Source: Phanerochaete sordida (Eukaryota; Basidiomycota; Agaricomycetes; Polyporales; Phanerochaetaceae). Taken from it: a stretch of DNA of 64,000 bases. Location: positions 1 to 64,000 of the forward strand of contig BPQB01000065.1 of NCBI GenBank assembly GCA_019973155.2, in the 5' to 3' direction. The notes under the pieces are model-generated. The model saw only the letters and a program-made list of their open reading frames with translations. It searched no databases and was not told where the DNA came from. Each line of letters begins with the position of its first letter. The first letter of the stretch is position 1. Of the stretch, positions 11,607 through 23,087 are shown piece by piece. The position numbers and the translations under genes were made by a program.

Positions 11607-14316
11607 ATGTCGACTGTCGCCCTACAGCTCACATCATTCTGCCAGGCCATCCCTTCTTTGGATAGCAGAGCTATCCCGCGTCGAGCGACATCGCCTCTTG
11701 GGAGCCCCGCTTCGCAGTCGACTGCTTTTTCTCGACCCTCAGGCTCCCTTGATGTAGCGAGTCAACCCACCCATTTCGACCCACCATCCCCAGCAACCGC
11801 GAATCAGTCACAATCTGACACAGCCATCGAATCGTCTATTCTTCGCATCGTGCAAATCGCGCCACAGGATGTCCAGATATTGAAGTATCACCGATCTACT
11901 CTCTAGTGAGTGATGATATGCCCTTACCGTCGAAGTGACTACCGTTGACACTCTGAGCTAGTCCTTCAGATCCTGAAGATTCTACTGTCAAAGGGATAAA
12001 GCCGTTGCAGCTCACGTTCGAACGGTCAGTAAATTTCATTGTGTTCTAGTTCAGACATCTAACTATGTAGACGTAGAGAGATTACGCTCATGGACTGGAA
12101 AGAGATACGACAAGGAAGGCCGTATTTCCATGATTCGAGACGAGTGCATACACATTAGATTCACCACGTTTGTAGCTTGGCTGATCATTTCTCAGTCGCT
12201 TCTCACTAGGTCCGACCTCTACGACAACGACGAGCTCGTGGATATACAGCTAGCGGCGGGGACCATGGTCGAGCGCCTCGATAGCGTCCGCGACAAAGTA
12301 CCTGCCGATGCAGAAATAGTCCTCGCGAAGACTTACGCCGACGGTGAACCGGTGATCGGCTACTACATAGCGAGTATGTCCATGCAGGTCGTCTTCTGGC
12401 TCGGCGATCCAGATGGCGATGGGCAAGATCCTATCACCACGAATCTCGTCACGGACTGGGGCTCTCGTGCAGTTGTCTCGCAGCCGCACTTAGGTGCGTC
12501 AGCTGAAACTATCCTCATATGTCACTTCAAGCTGACCGCGCCGGTACTAACAGGGCTCGCGGTCAGATGGCAATTTTGGTGAGTGTCGCGTCCGAATGTC
12601 GTACATCGTTCATTATGCTCACCATCATCTGAAGGGTCCATGTCGAGCTCTTTCCGGCTCACCGTCCCCTACCACCGGTCGCATTGGAAGAGCTCAAACG
12701 CGCGTTCAATTTTGGGCTTTGCGGTAAGTCTGCCGAATAATAGCTAGAAGCCAAATCTGAGCTCAGGTCTTTGCAGATTCAATCACGTCCTCTAACTCGA
12801 TGTTCCCTTACGACTCGGACACTAACACGCGTTTGGCAAAATGTCGTGATAACATCACAGGTACGCTGATTGAAGAGGTGGAACAATAGTTTGACTGATA
12901 CTATCTCATGCTATAGCCCAGGAGGTTGGGGAAGCCCCGGGCACGAATCTCCCCAGTGGGGCCGGAGGAGATGTTCGAACAAGCGCGGAGGACGGGGCGC
13001 GACCTCCTAGCATCAGTACCGTCGCAAAAAATATAGTACGGAAGGGGAACAGTGAAGGAACCTTTATCACAGGTGCGTTACATTATCCCTAAGTTGCCGA
13101 CATATCTCATGTCCCTCATCAGCCCGCCTCCTGGCCACCCTCTGTGAGTATGCGTCGCCGTCCGCCTTGCTTGTATCTCACATTTTCTGACAGATCACGA
13201 TCGATTTCTGAGTTTCTGGGGCGAAACTGGAGCCAGGCGTACCCGCAGCGAGAGCGCGCTGGACTGCGCTGCAGCGAAACGGTCCTGGGTCTTCAAGCGC
13301 GTGTCGCCCATCTTTTTCTTCATGCCTTTCGTATATATGCAAGAGTTTGATCAGCTCTACGTCGACCGTACGATCCACTACCATCCGTGGCGTATCTTCA
13401 TTGAGGGCCTCAAAAAGGACTGGGAGAACTCGATCACCCCGGTACGTCCTGAGCCAAGCAGAATATCAAACAAGCTGTAACATATTTCTATTAGGCTACA
13501 GTGTTAATTGCAACGAATATTGGCTTCTTGTCGATCGGCAGCATCGACGGAGACGGGATGGCCAAAAACGGTGCCGCACAGATCATGAGCTATATCTCGA
13601 CTATCCTCGCTGCATCTATCTATATTGTCTGCCAAATCCTGCAACGACATCACCGTCACCATGTCTATGGTCAAGCCACAGATGCGGTGCGTCTGACTAT
13701 TTGTCCAACAGGCCTGAGCTGACAGCGTCCTCAGCTTAGTTATATCAGCAGGAGGGCAGACCGCCTCATGGGACTGGAAACTGTGGCCATCGCTTTTAGG
13801 TGAGTTGACCTGACCCTCTTCTCCGGGGTAATAGCTGATGCGCTGTTTTGAATTAGTATCCCCACTGCGCTCTTCTTATGGAGGTCAGCCATCTCTACGA
13901 TTCTTTCATTGTGTTGCTGACCATCAAGGAACATCAGCATGATCACATTCCTTGTCGCCATGATCATAGTCTTTTTTGATAGGGCGTCGCTTGGAACGCG
14001 GCTCTCCCTAGGAGTGCTGCTTGGTCTGCTACTTCTGATTCTGGTACTGCTGCTGTACCTTGAATCGCAAGGCTCGTTCCGCAACACATTCAATATTCTT
14101 GGGCTCGCCAAACGAGCCTGCGGGCAGGTGTCGACGTGGTGGCAAGCGCGCCCTCTGCACCCCAAGACCCCTGCGGACGATGTCGATGTGGAGAGTGGGC
14201 AGAGCGCGGATGCTGCTGCTAGCGTGGTGTCCGAGACCTTGAGTGGGAGGAAGAGGAGCCGTCTTCGCAGCTGGCTATCAACATCGAAGCAGGCTTCCTC
14301 GGAGAGTAATGTCTAG
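11607..14316 (+). CDS. WW-like multi-pass membrane protein, copy A
   Basis: 672-aa member of the basidiomycete WW-domain-like membrane family; function unknown. 14 exons: 11607-11905, 11962-12024, 12071-12143, 12196-12493, 12554-12578, 12635-12723, 12777-12860, 12917-13072, 13123-13143, 13194-13441, 13495-13686, 13735-13799, 13857-13883, 13938-14316. All introns are 46-60 nt and GT-AG and keep frame throughout. Residues 1-95 are polar and variable. Residues 120-146 hold a degenerate WW motif (DWKEIRQGRPYFHDSRR) with the first Trp and GRPYF-D but no second Trp. A soluble middle domain includes VIGYYIASMSMQVVFWL and HDRFLSFWGETGAR. About five hydrophobic segments fill residues 453-595 (ATVLIATNIGFLSIGS, SYISTILAASIYIVCQIL, IPTALFLW, MITFLVAMIIVFF, LGVLLGLLLLILVLLLYL). 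The cytosolic-looking tail is basic. Closest relative here: copy C. Confidence 0.85.
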
Positions 14317-14706
14317 ACATGTCATACCGCGGCCCGCGGGGCCTTCACTCGTTGATTATAAATAGGATGGATCCGCTTATATTTATACTTTGCATCAGCT
14401 GCGATATAGACATATGGTCATCGAATAGATATACATTCAACCACGCGTTTGAAGGCGGCTGATTCGGGCGCTAGGGCGCCCGCAGACTCCTCACTAGCCT
14501 CGACCACCTCGTAGCAACGAGAGCCAATATTCAAGAGCCATTGCTGTAGCGATCTCCAAATCTACCGTCGCTGTGACTGTGCGGTGTATGTAGAGCACTG
14601 CAAGGAAGGCCGAAATTCCCATTTAAATTCAAGGTGCGCCGTCCCGTCCGAGATCGTATCTCTGACTCTGAAAGGCTCGCCATCTAGGGCCTTCATCGGA
14701 CATACG
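14317..14706. repeat. Start of segmental duplication (BTB-metaxin block)
   Basis: From about 14,450 this spacer matches 23,360-23,611: both contain GACCTCGTAGCAACGAG-like text (CTCGACCACCTCGTAGCAAC), CCAATATTCAAGA and CGCCCGCAGA. It marks the left edge of the duplicated BTB+metaxin block, close after the stop codon of membrane copy A. Confidence 0.65.
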
Positions 14707-15712
14707 ATGGCGCAAGCACAGACAGAGACGAAACATACAACCCTCTACTTCGAAGACGGCGACCTCGAGCTGTCGGCAGAGGCAGCCGATGGCTCGCGTT
14801 ACCTGTTCCGCGTGTACCGCGCGCAGCTGGGGCGCGTGTCGCCCGTCTTCCGCGACATGTTCGCCATGGGAGGGGCCCGCAACGAGAGTGTGAGAATGTA
14901 CGATCCCGCGGAGGATCTCGCGGACTTCCTCGAGTCGGTGTACATGCCGAGGTGCGCCAGCCCAGCGGGCATGCATGCAAGACGACACTCATCGCATCTT
15001 CAGTTCGCTCACGCGCAGGCTAAAGCGCACGACCCCTGCGCGCACCGCGCTCGAGCTGGCAGGGCTGTGCCGCGCGGCGACGAAGTACGGCGTCGAGGAC
15101 ATCGTCGCCGTCGTCGTCGAGCACATCGCGGACCAGTGGCCCAAGACGCTCGCCGAGTGGGACGCCAGCTACCCCGTCTGGACGTCCAGCAGAGCTTCAG
15201 CTGAGACCGTAGAGAACGTCCCCGAGCCCGTCTCCGCCATCAGGTTCGCGCGAGAGTTCGATCTGCCGTCGATCCTCCCCGCGGCGTACTATTTCCTCTC
15301 TGTGCAGAGCACCAATGTGGACAGCCCTTCCCCGCCTCCCGCCGTCCTCCCGGTTGCGCGCTGGGACCTCGTTGACCTCGATATCCTCCTCTGTCTGATG
15401 CGCGGAAGGGACAGGGTGCGCAGGGCGGCCTTGCCTGCGCTTAAGGCCTCCTGGTACGATGATTATGAGAACGGATGCAAGGATTCAGAGGCCAAGAATG
15501 CGCATGTGGCCGCCCTATTACGAGGCGATGACGCTGCAGCGTTGCACGAGCAATACGACCATTTGGAGATCCTCCGACGGTTTGCCTCAAAGGACTTCCA
15601 ACCTCGGAATCTCTGCAGTAGCTGTCGAAACGCAGATACGATCGCCACGGAAGCCAAACGCGCAGCTATTTGGCAGTCCCTTCCAGAGTTATTTGGTACA
15701 CGCCAGGTTTAG
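14707..15712 (+). CDS. BTB/POZ domain protein (intact duplicate)
   Basis: 312-aa BTB protein, likely a dimerising adaptor, possibly for CUL3. Exons 14707-14951 and 15019-15712 with a 67-nt intron (GTGCGC...GCGCAG). The BTB core is in residues 10-85: TTLYFEDGDLELSAEA, LFRVYRAQLGRVSPVFRDMF, DFLESVYMPR. Exon 2 carries the BACK-like helical part: ALELAGLCRAATKYGVEDIV, DQWPKTLAEWDASYP, AIRFAREFDLPSILPAAYYF. Near the C-terminus a two-Cys motif NLCSSCRNAD is followed by IWQSLPELFG, also seen in the relic at 23.1 kb and the gene at 27.3 kb. The decayed copy at 23,612 shares the promoter region and first exon at high identity. Confidence 0.87.
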
Positions 15713-15954
15713 ATTTTGGACAAAGGACGGACGCTTACGGAATGCATGCAGAGTAGGCCATCGACGAATTTGTACATTCGCAGAGTATGCGCCAGCTTGA
15801 ATTACATCGCGTTGCGATCTCCCATCCTCAGCACGCATGCCACGAAGATCCGCCCTCCCACTCCTTCCCGTCCGACCCGTCGCGTGCGTACATCGACCGG
15901 CAGACTCGCGGTTCGTCGTCTTGCGCGCCCAGCGAGGGCGGCGTCGCAGAGGCG

Positions 15955-16330
15955 CCTTGACACGAGCACAGACCTAGCCGCGGCCAGGCGGACAGCCCCC
16001 CAGCGTGGGTGCGTGGGCTGTCGCTTTGCGTGCGAGGACCTGGACGCGGTCCAGGCGGACGGCCCCCTGCACAAGGGCAGAGCGTGCTTCGCGGAGCGGG
16101 GCCGCCGCTTTGCGCGCGCGGCTGCGCGGAGCCGGCGCGACCTGGCGCGGCCGGGCGGACGGCCGCCCCGCTGGGGCGGCGCGTCGCTTGGGGTGTCCGC
16201 GGGACGTTCCCGCGCGGGGGATGCGTGCTCGTGGCCTCTGGCTGCGGGCGGATCGTGCGTGGTGCGTCGGTGCGCGTCGGTGCGCGTGTGCGGTGCGTCG
16301 GCTTGCGCGTGTCGCGCGGGGTTGCGGTGA
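15955..16330. repeat. GC-rich degenerate repeat region
   Basis: Very GC- and CpG-rich stretch. The motif GACCT-(A/G)-GCGCGG-CAGGCGGAC recurs at about 15,971, 16,039 and 16,139 with irregular 70-100-nt spacing. It is followed at 16,259-16,310 by short GTGCGTCGGTGCGCGTCGG repeats. Long ORFs occur in every frame, as expected from composition, so I do not call a gene here. Confidence 0.5.
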
Positions 16331-16649
16331 GATCGGGGGTGCGGCGGCGCACTAGCCAGAGCAGGTCAGCGTGCAGAAGCAAAGCTGGTCAGCGCACGAG
16401 GTGCTTCGTGGTGGGGGCCTGTCGTGGTTCGAGATCGAGAGGGCGTCGGCGTCGGCGGACGTTAGGTATGATGAGCGTGAGCGGCTGTTCAGCCTGCCTT
16501 CGTGGGGAAGGGTGTCCGGGTGACTATATGCGCGGGGATCAGTACGGGGAATGGCGAACTCGAAGAGCAAAAAAACGGAGGAACGTCAGTGTCGACGATA
16601 GATGTTGTGATCATGCACGGGGTCACATACTTAGAACTGGTTGGACAAG

Positions 16650-17407
16650 CAATCACGCGAGATCGTTCCGAGACTTGACAAACAGACTTACTTGAGCGAG
16701 TGCGCGGTATACTTCGTCCAGCGAGATCTTGACTGTCGGTCGATGGCATCGCAGCTGAGCAATGCATGTGAGAATGACGGGCCCGATAGCATCCTGTGAG
16801 ACGTACAAGTAGAAGTCGCATATATTCATACGCAAGACTATCCGCATCATGTTACTTCGTGGGCAGTTCCATACATATCCGGGAAGTCGACTGCAGGGCG
16901 TCGTCAGCACGTTAATCGCTGGAGTATGTACGAGGAAGAAGAAGGGGTCATAATGAGGAATACATTTGCTAGAATTGTGAACACGAGGGTTATCACGTTC
17001 TAATAAATACGCTATAATCATGCGTTCGAGTGCCGTCCAACGTGTTCTACCAAGGAGATCGCGACATCCGAATACAATCGAGACTTACTTTGTCTGAGAA
17101 GGCTGGCGAGCATGTTTCGCTCTTCGAGTTTTAATTGTCTCAAGGGCCTAGCGGATAACCTGATCAGCTCGAGAGCCATGTTGAACGAAAGAGCTCACGC
17201 ACTGCGAGCTGTAGGCTTCTCGGTTGACTCCCAGGGCCAGACGCGTGTCGACTGGGAGACGGGGATCGGCAGAGTGCCGTACAATCCTTTGTGTGCGTAT
17301 GTCGCGCTACCTGCCCTGGTACGAGGGGGCGGCTGCATCGTTGGTGAAGGTGGGCTTTGAGATGAGGTAGTAGGCGGTTGTTCAGACGGGCGCTGGGGCG
17401 GTTGCAT
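16650..17407 (-). CDS. Possible multi-exon gene of unknown function
   Basis: Tentative. A TATATAG at 17,502-17,507 lies about 95 bp before an ATG at 17,407. The first exon would encode a proline/serine-rich N-terminus (MQPPQRPSEQPPTTSSQS) and GLYGTLPIPVSQSTRVWPW, ending near 17,213 at GTGCGTGAGC. A second plausible exon encodes RPLRQLKLEERNMLASLLRQ and ends at GTAAGTCTCG (about 17,095). Further coding-looking stretches encode WTALERMIIAYLLERDN (about 17,020) and CIAQLRCHRPTVKISLDEVY (about 16,720, ending AAGTAAGT). I could not thread these into one frame with good splice sites throughout, and I recognise no family. It may be a real gene or a decayed one. Confidence 0.3.
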
Positions 17408-17986
17408 GTCTGGTCAGGACATTCGTCGTCGTGAGAGGGAAAAGGGAGGGGGAAAGGGGGGAGGGGGCCGAACGAGGGAATGCCCTGACGAAGTCGAACT
17501 CTATATACCCCACGATGGCTTGAATAGGAGCTGGATGATCACACGACAGTTTCAGCTGCCTCGTGAGCGCGTCACCGCACCAAAAGGATATCCACCAGCC
17601 CGAGCAGCTGAGCTGGTGGGATGACCTGCCCAGCGGAAGAACGAATGTGGACTGGCCGAGCTCGAGAGCGGACGGAATGTCCTTGCGACGCCTCAGGTCA
17701 TAGTCCAGGCTGTTCCAGTCGGATTTTGATCGTGCTGTAGCTCAGACTTACACAAAAGGTTCGTGCAACAGGATAATTCAACGTCAACGCTGTATTTGGG
17801 ACGGACAAAATGGGTGTGAGTGGTAAGACGTGGTGGAAGATGACGAGGGGAGAGGCAGGACACGGCGCCCATCCGCCCATCCCGCCGTCGGGTTTGATCC
17901 GCTACCACGTGGGCCTCCGTTCCGTTGATTCGCGTCCGGAAGCTCCTCCTCGCTCGACCCTCCAACGACGACCAAAATCTTGAACC
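17408..17986. other. Divergent intergenic region
   Basis: Spacer between the possible minus-strand gene and the metaxin-like gene. It contains a purine-rich run at 17,436-17,467. Nothing else recognised. Confidence 0.4.
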
Positions 17987-19057
17987 ATGGCCGTCGAGAT
18001 TCCAACCACGATTCGCACACTCTTCTCGCACTTCCCTCTCTACACCTACCCACCGACGCCCTCGCCGTACCAGGCGCAGCCGATTCGGACGCCGACGCTC
18101 TGGGTGCACCCGCCGCGCGCCGCAAAGACCCACAAGGAGCCGAGCACGGACCTGCTGAGCAGCGACGTCGAATGCCTCAAGTGGCAGGCCTACCTCGCGC
18201 TGCGCTTCTCGCAGGCGCCGCAGCCGACGCGCGTCGCCGTGCGCTGGGACGTGTCGCTCTCGGGCGTGCTCGACGGCCGCCTCCCGAACCTCCACGTCCC
18301 GCTCGACACCGTACCCGCGGCGCTCATCGGCGGCTCCGAGGGCAAGGAGCGCAAGGTGCAGGACGACGGCGAGGGCGAGGTCCTGCCCGCGCACCACATC
18401 CCCGAGTGGGCGAACGGACGGCTGCGCGAGGAGAACGGCGAGTTTGAGGGGTACAGGGACCTCGACGCGCGGGACGAGAGCAGGTCGTGGGTCGCGTTGC
18501 TGGAAGGACACGTACACGCTGCCTTGGTGCGTCATATTACTTGCTGTAGCGACTGAACGCGAACTCAGCCGGACGCGCCCGCAGACCGCGTTCAGCCCCT
18601 CGGAAACGACTCTGCTCGAAGCCGTCTCCCCCGACCCCTCCTCAAAATCGCTGCTCTCCGGCGGCTCGCTCTCCGTCTCCCTGAACCCGCCGCCCGCACC
18701 CCTGACCGGCCTGCTCTCGCTCCTCCCCGCGTACGGCGAGCGCGTGGACCTGCACGCCATCGAGGAGAACTACCGCGGCGCGGTCAAGGCTCTCAGCGAC
18801 AGGCTCGGCGAGGACACGTGGATCTTGGGCTCTGCGTGCGTGCTGCGTCAGATCATCGAGGTCTATGCTGACTTGCGAGCTGCAGGAACCCGACACCCCT
18901 CGATGCGCTGCTCTTCGCGTACCTCCACGCACTGCTCCACGCCAAGGACAAGCTCCTCCGCTTCGAGGTCGAGAGGCGCGAAAACCTGGTCGCGTACGAG
19001 GGGCGGATACGCGCTATCGTCGCAAACGCGTTTGTACCGTATAGGAAACAGGTCTGA
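17987..19057 (+). CDS. Metaxin-like SAM-complex subunit (mitochondrial outer membrane)
   Basis: 320-aa protein resembling metaxin/SAM35-SAM37, the subunits that help insert beta-barrel proteins into the mitochondrial outer membrane. Exons 17987-18526, 18585-18835, 18886-19057, introns 58 and 50 nt. The N-terminus (FSHFPLYTYPPTPSPYQAQP, then LWVHPP) precedes LLSSDVECLKWQAYLALRF, the conserved N-terminal metaxin block. The middle has EWANGRLREENGEFEGYRDL and SRSWVALLEGHVHAAL. The C-terminal GST-C-like domain has DTWILGSANPTPLDALLFAY and LRFEVERRENLVAYEGRI, a strong match to the metaxin pattern of a small loop followed by SLDALLFxxL and NLxxYxxRI. There is no obvious transmembrane tail. The long minus-strand ORF over this region is an antisense shadow. 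A 5'-truncated copy lies at 24.5 kb. Confidence 0.82.
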
Positions 19058-19868
19058 GAACACGCCTAGGTTTGGCCAACAACTATCCAAGGCATTGCTT
19101 CTTCCGTGCTCCTCTCGCTGTGCAGCATTATCGTCAAATTATGCGTCTTCTGTGGCCAGATTCTCTGTTTTGATCGCTATATGCGCCTGAATGCTGCATG
19201 GGCGCGCGCATCGCGCATTTAGCTGCCCTGTCTATGCGCAGAGAAGCCATTCCCGCTGCACGGTGTGTGCCTCGGGCCAAGCTCACCGTAGCGCGAAGCA
19301 CAGTCCCACTCGTCCTCTGCCCGCTCACAGCCTCTTTATTCTTCACGTCCCCCGCCCTGGCAGCGGTATTTTCCACTTCTCCAGCCGCAGACAGCCCAGG
19401 CGCCTGCTCCGGGCCCGGTGCTACGGTGATCATAACCGCCTCGTCGCTATTCTCCGATGCGCCCGGTACAGGCACCGACCTCGTACAGGTGAGTGTGCAT
19501 GTCGATTGCTTCTGGGCAGGGCGAGGTTGACGGTGCGGCTGTCAGACGGCGTGCTGCGAGCGCTCTCTAGCGAAATGAACCTCAAAAAATATCTGCGCAA
19601 GTGGCAGCCGAGAAAATGGCAGTCGCCGGCACTACAGCCACGAGACCTATATTAGCGGAAGCAGCAGACGTGTAGCTAAGGGAACCAGTCTCTTGTGCTA
19701 GGCTACTTGTGTACATCGATTGCGTGTTTTGCTCTTGTAGAATGGCTGGGGAAGGGGAGGGGGCGGGTGTACAGCAGATGCGTTGTGCGTACTGGGAGGA
19801 TAGCCGTATCTCAACCGAGTCCACCGCGTCAAGCAATATCTCCGCCGCGTCCACTACGGCTAGGAAGT
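19058..19868. repeat. Duplicated downstream flank of metaxin gene
   Basis: 19,040-19,570 matches 25,440-25,985 almost base for base, with a few indels. It includes the short block 19,405-19,490 that also occurs on the minus strand at 8.4 kb. Similarity ends near 19,570/25,985. The rest is the 3' flank of membrane copy B. Weak ORFs exist on both strands but none is supported. Confidence 0.7.
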
Positions 19869-22500
19869 CTAGGCAGGCCCATCAGAGGCAGGTTGTCTCC
19901 GACGACTGAGCCAGCGACGGATCTGACTCCTTCTTCTCAGGCTCGAGGTGTCGGGCGGCCTGCTGGAGATGTCCAGATCGTGTTCTGCTTCTGCACTTGG
20001 CGTACCGTCCGCAGGGGCATGCCTGCCGAAGCGTGGCCAGTGCGCGCTGCACCACTCGGACGTATTCCACCAAAGCCGTTTGGCAAGGCCGAAGCTGTTG
20101 AAGGTGCTCCGGATCGTGCCCTCCGATTCCAGGCACAAAAGCATACCCAGAACGATGAGCAGCAAAAGCAGCAGCACCCCCATAGCGACGCGAGTCGCGA
20201 GGGCTGTGTGGTCGAAGAAAACTACCGCCATGGCAGCAAGGAAAGTGATCATGCTGACAAGCGCAAGTTTTTAAGGACAGTGTGCACAACTTCCAGGGGG
20301 CACGCTTACCTCCACAGGAACAAGGCGGTGGGTATGCTAATTGAACCGATCAGACTATGAAGCTTGAAGGCTTGATGGCCGGCCGTTTCGATTTGACTGA
20401 CCTGAATGATATCGCCAACGTGGGCAAGGATCGGCTCTGTAAGAGCTCCAGCTACGTACCACAGCGTCAGCGTGATAGGCAAGATGTGGGTCATCAGCGC
20501 GCTCACCGCCTGCACTCGGTTACCGACGTGATACCTGTGGTGTCTCTGTAGTATTTGGCACACAAGGTAGATAAAAGCGGCGAGGATCGTCGAAATGTAG
20601 CTCAAGATCTGAGCCACACTCTTGTTTGGTCCTCCGTTTCCATCGATGCTGTTGATTGAGAGGAAGCCGATGTTCGTCGCGATCAGTACAGTGGTCTTAT
20701 ATGGGATCAGTTCAGTCTAACCCGCAAGTAGAAAGGTCAGAACGCACAGGAGTGATCGAGTTTTCCCAGTCTCTTTTTAAATTCTCTGTCAGGAACGTTT
20801 GCCACGGGTGGTAGCGAACGCTTGCATCCACGTAAAGCTCCTGTAGCTCTTGCACGTATAGGATCGGCATGAAGAACAAAACAGGAGACAGCAGCTTGAG
20901 GACGAGAAGATTTAGTCTCTTCTCGTCGTTGTCGGCGATTGCGCCTTCACTGTGGATCAGCCTGGCACCAGACTCGCCCCAAAAGTTCAGGTATCGTTCG
21001 TGATCTGCCGCTGACATGTCAGTTTCCAAAACGCTATGGTTTGACACTGATGCTCACATATTCTCGCCAGGAGTCGCCCTTGCAGTACCCATATCAACTT
21101 TAGAACGAAATCATCACAGACGTGACAAACCTGCTATAAAGCTCCCGTGAGGATTAACCTCGTCGGCTGCAGTCGAGTATGAGCATTGATTTTCCCGTTG
21201 CCGCAGGAGGAGGAAGGCTTACCGGTGACGCTTTCGAAAGTCTTCGCTAGGTGCGTAATGGTATCTGCATCGTATGGGAACATCGAATTCGAAGATGTAA
21301 TCGCGTCTATGATCCCTTGCGGGTTAAGCATGAATTGATCGTTTATCCAGGCGCAGACGTACCGCAGAGACCGGCGTTGAAGGTGTGTATCAGCTCGGTG
21401 ATAACGGTACTCGATAAAGGGCGGTGTCCAGGAAAGAGCTCTACGTGTGTCCTTGGAGGAGATATCACTTCGCTGTCGCCGATTTGCTACAGCCACTACT
21501 CACCAGAACTGCCATTCGTTCGACAGACCTGCCGCGAACGCTTAGCTCTGAAAGGACTCTGCGGACAGACGACAAGCACGTACCGAGATGTGGGAGCGAC
21601 ACAACGTAACGAAGGTCCTCTGTGATGAGATCCACAGGGATTGGTCCCTCTCCATCTTGCGGAGGAAGCCAGAATATGCTCTGCTGAGCCATACTGACGA
21701 GATAATATCCGATCGCATATGCTTCATCCGTGTAGTCCCAGGTTTTGCACATGACGATTTCAGTATCCGGAGGAATGTGCTCCCATACCGCATCGCGTCG
21801 CTGAACGAGCGTGTTCGCGGCGGTCTCAATGTGCACCAGATTGTCTTCATAGTCATCGTAGAGGTTTGTCCGAGTGAGTAACGCCTGGGTAGCAGTTGGC
21901 AACGCGCATAGCAAGTGAGATGAGGAATACGCACCCGATTTGAATCGTAGAAATACGGCCTCCCTCCTCTGATTTCTTTCCAGTTCGCCAGCGGGATTTC
22001 TCTAGGCTCAAAATCAGCGCTGATATTCATCACATGGTCAGCAATTCTGACCTGTCGAAGTTCAGCTGTAGCGGTTGAATTTCTTTGATCGAGCTCTTCG
22101 TCGTGTCGGAGGGACTATGAAAGGGAGGAGGGTCAACGCCAGATCAATATCGGGGCAACATAGCTCACTAGTGATTACTACGGTGATACTTCAATTTGTT
22201 GACGTCCACTGGCGAGTTGATCACAATCTTCAGGGCGTCCACAGACGCGGGCGGCTCATTACAGGCCGACTCTGGCTGTGATTCTGAATCGGTGGGTGGC
22301 TTTGGAGTAGGCGACTGGGAGAAGTCTGGTAAGCTGCCCACCACGGTCGATTCGGATACTGGAGAGTGTTGCAGGGTCGGCCGCGAACTGCTTTCGGTAC
22401 GGGATGTGCCACGACGTCCTAGATTACCACCCGAAACGAAGTTGAACGTATTTGGAACCGCCTGATCCAGAGCAGCAGGTTGAAATGCGACGGTCGCCAT
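19869..22500 (-). CDS. WW-like multi-pass membrane protein, copy B
   Basis: Minus-strand paralogue of copy A with the same 14-exon plan; every exon was located in frame. The start MATVAFQPAALDQAVPN is shared with copy D. The degenerate WW motif is ANWKEIRGGRPYFYDSNR, interrupted right after the Arg by an intron, and no second Trp follows. The middle domain has NLYDDYEDNLVHIETAANTL, IGYYLVSMAQQSIFWLPPQ and HERYLNFWGESGARL. The C-terminal membrane part has TVLIATNIGFLSINS, LSYISTILAAFIYLVCQIL, MITFLAAMAVVFF and GVLLLLLLIVLGMLLCL, then a basic tail (RRRSQIRRWLSRRR). One exon-10 residue is inserted relative to copies A, C and D (FLTENLKRDW against FIEGLKKDW). It faces copy A tail to tail, but the BTB gene, the repeat region and the metaxin gene lie between them. 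Function unknown. Confidence 0.82.
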
Positions 22501-22735
22501 GTCGACAGACCAGGTGGGGAAAGAGGGCTGAGCCAGAGCACTGAGGCTTTGGAATGCAAGGATACCTTATTATACGCGCGCCGCGCTCGCCGGGGCAGCA
22601 CCCTAGGACGTCCTCAGCCTCTCACGCACAGCATCAGCCCAATCGATAGCTCGTGCCGCTCACATGCCAGGTCTTCGAAGCCTATTGGTCGCTCTACAGC
22701 CGCCGCTCGCATGCTGGCGCCGGGGCCATCTATCA
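22501..22735 (-). promoter_or_regulatory. Promoter block shared with copy D
   Basis: Upstream of copy B this is nearly identical to 35,240-35,465 upstream of copy D. That includes a run of over 90 identical bases (22,640-22,732) with two CCAAT-type pentamers in opposite orientation (CAGCCCAATCG and CCTATTGGTC). TATAATA on the minus strand sits at 22,568-22,574, 68 bp before the ATG, the same spacing as in copy D. Confidence 0.65.
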
Positions 22736-22741
22736 GTAGTG

Positions 22742-22905
22742 GTTGAGGGTCCGGTCCAGTCCGGTCTGATTTTGGTAGGACCAGGACCGGGACCGCCAAC
22801 AGGACTGGGACTGGCTGCGTAGGACCGGACTAGGACCCGGTCCTGGTCCTGACCAGTCCTACAGCCAGTCCAGGACTGGTCATGACCGGTCCCGGACCGT
22901 TCGTC
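22742..22905. repeat. GGACCGG/CCGGTCC palindromic repeat cluster
   Basis: About 165 bp made almost entirely of variants of GGTCCTGGTCC, GGACCGG and ACCAGTCC in both orientations. The first half is largely complementary to the second, so the strand can fold into a long imperfect hairpin. It lies just outside the promoter block shared by membrane copies B and D and is absent at the D locus. Confidence 0.75.
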
Positions 22906-23087
22906 TTCTCAAGTGTGAGCAGGAGCAAACGTACCTGTAGCGACGACCTGCACGAGCATACTGGCGGCCTTTATACCTGCCATGAGCACTTTATATACCA
23001 TGTCCCGCATTTCTGACCCAAACATCGCGTTGTAGACAATCAGGCGACACGGAGAAGTGCAACAGTAACAGAGATGAGATCCTAGGG

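Noticed and set aside
15716..16695. Overlapping long ORFs on both strands
   Set aside because: Composition-driven open frames in the GC-rich repeat region; no motif and strong internal repetition.
17693..18760. 355-codon minus-strand open frame
   Set aside because: It lies antisense to the metaxin-like exons, whose plus-strand frame has clear family motifs, splice sites and a conserved duplicate; the antisense frame has none.
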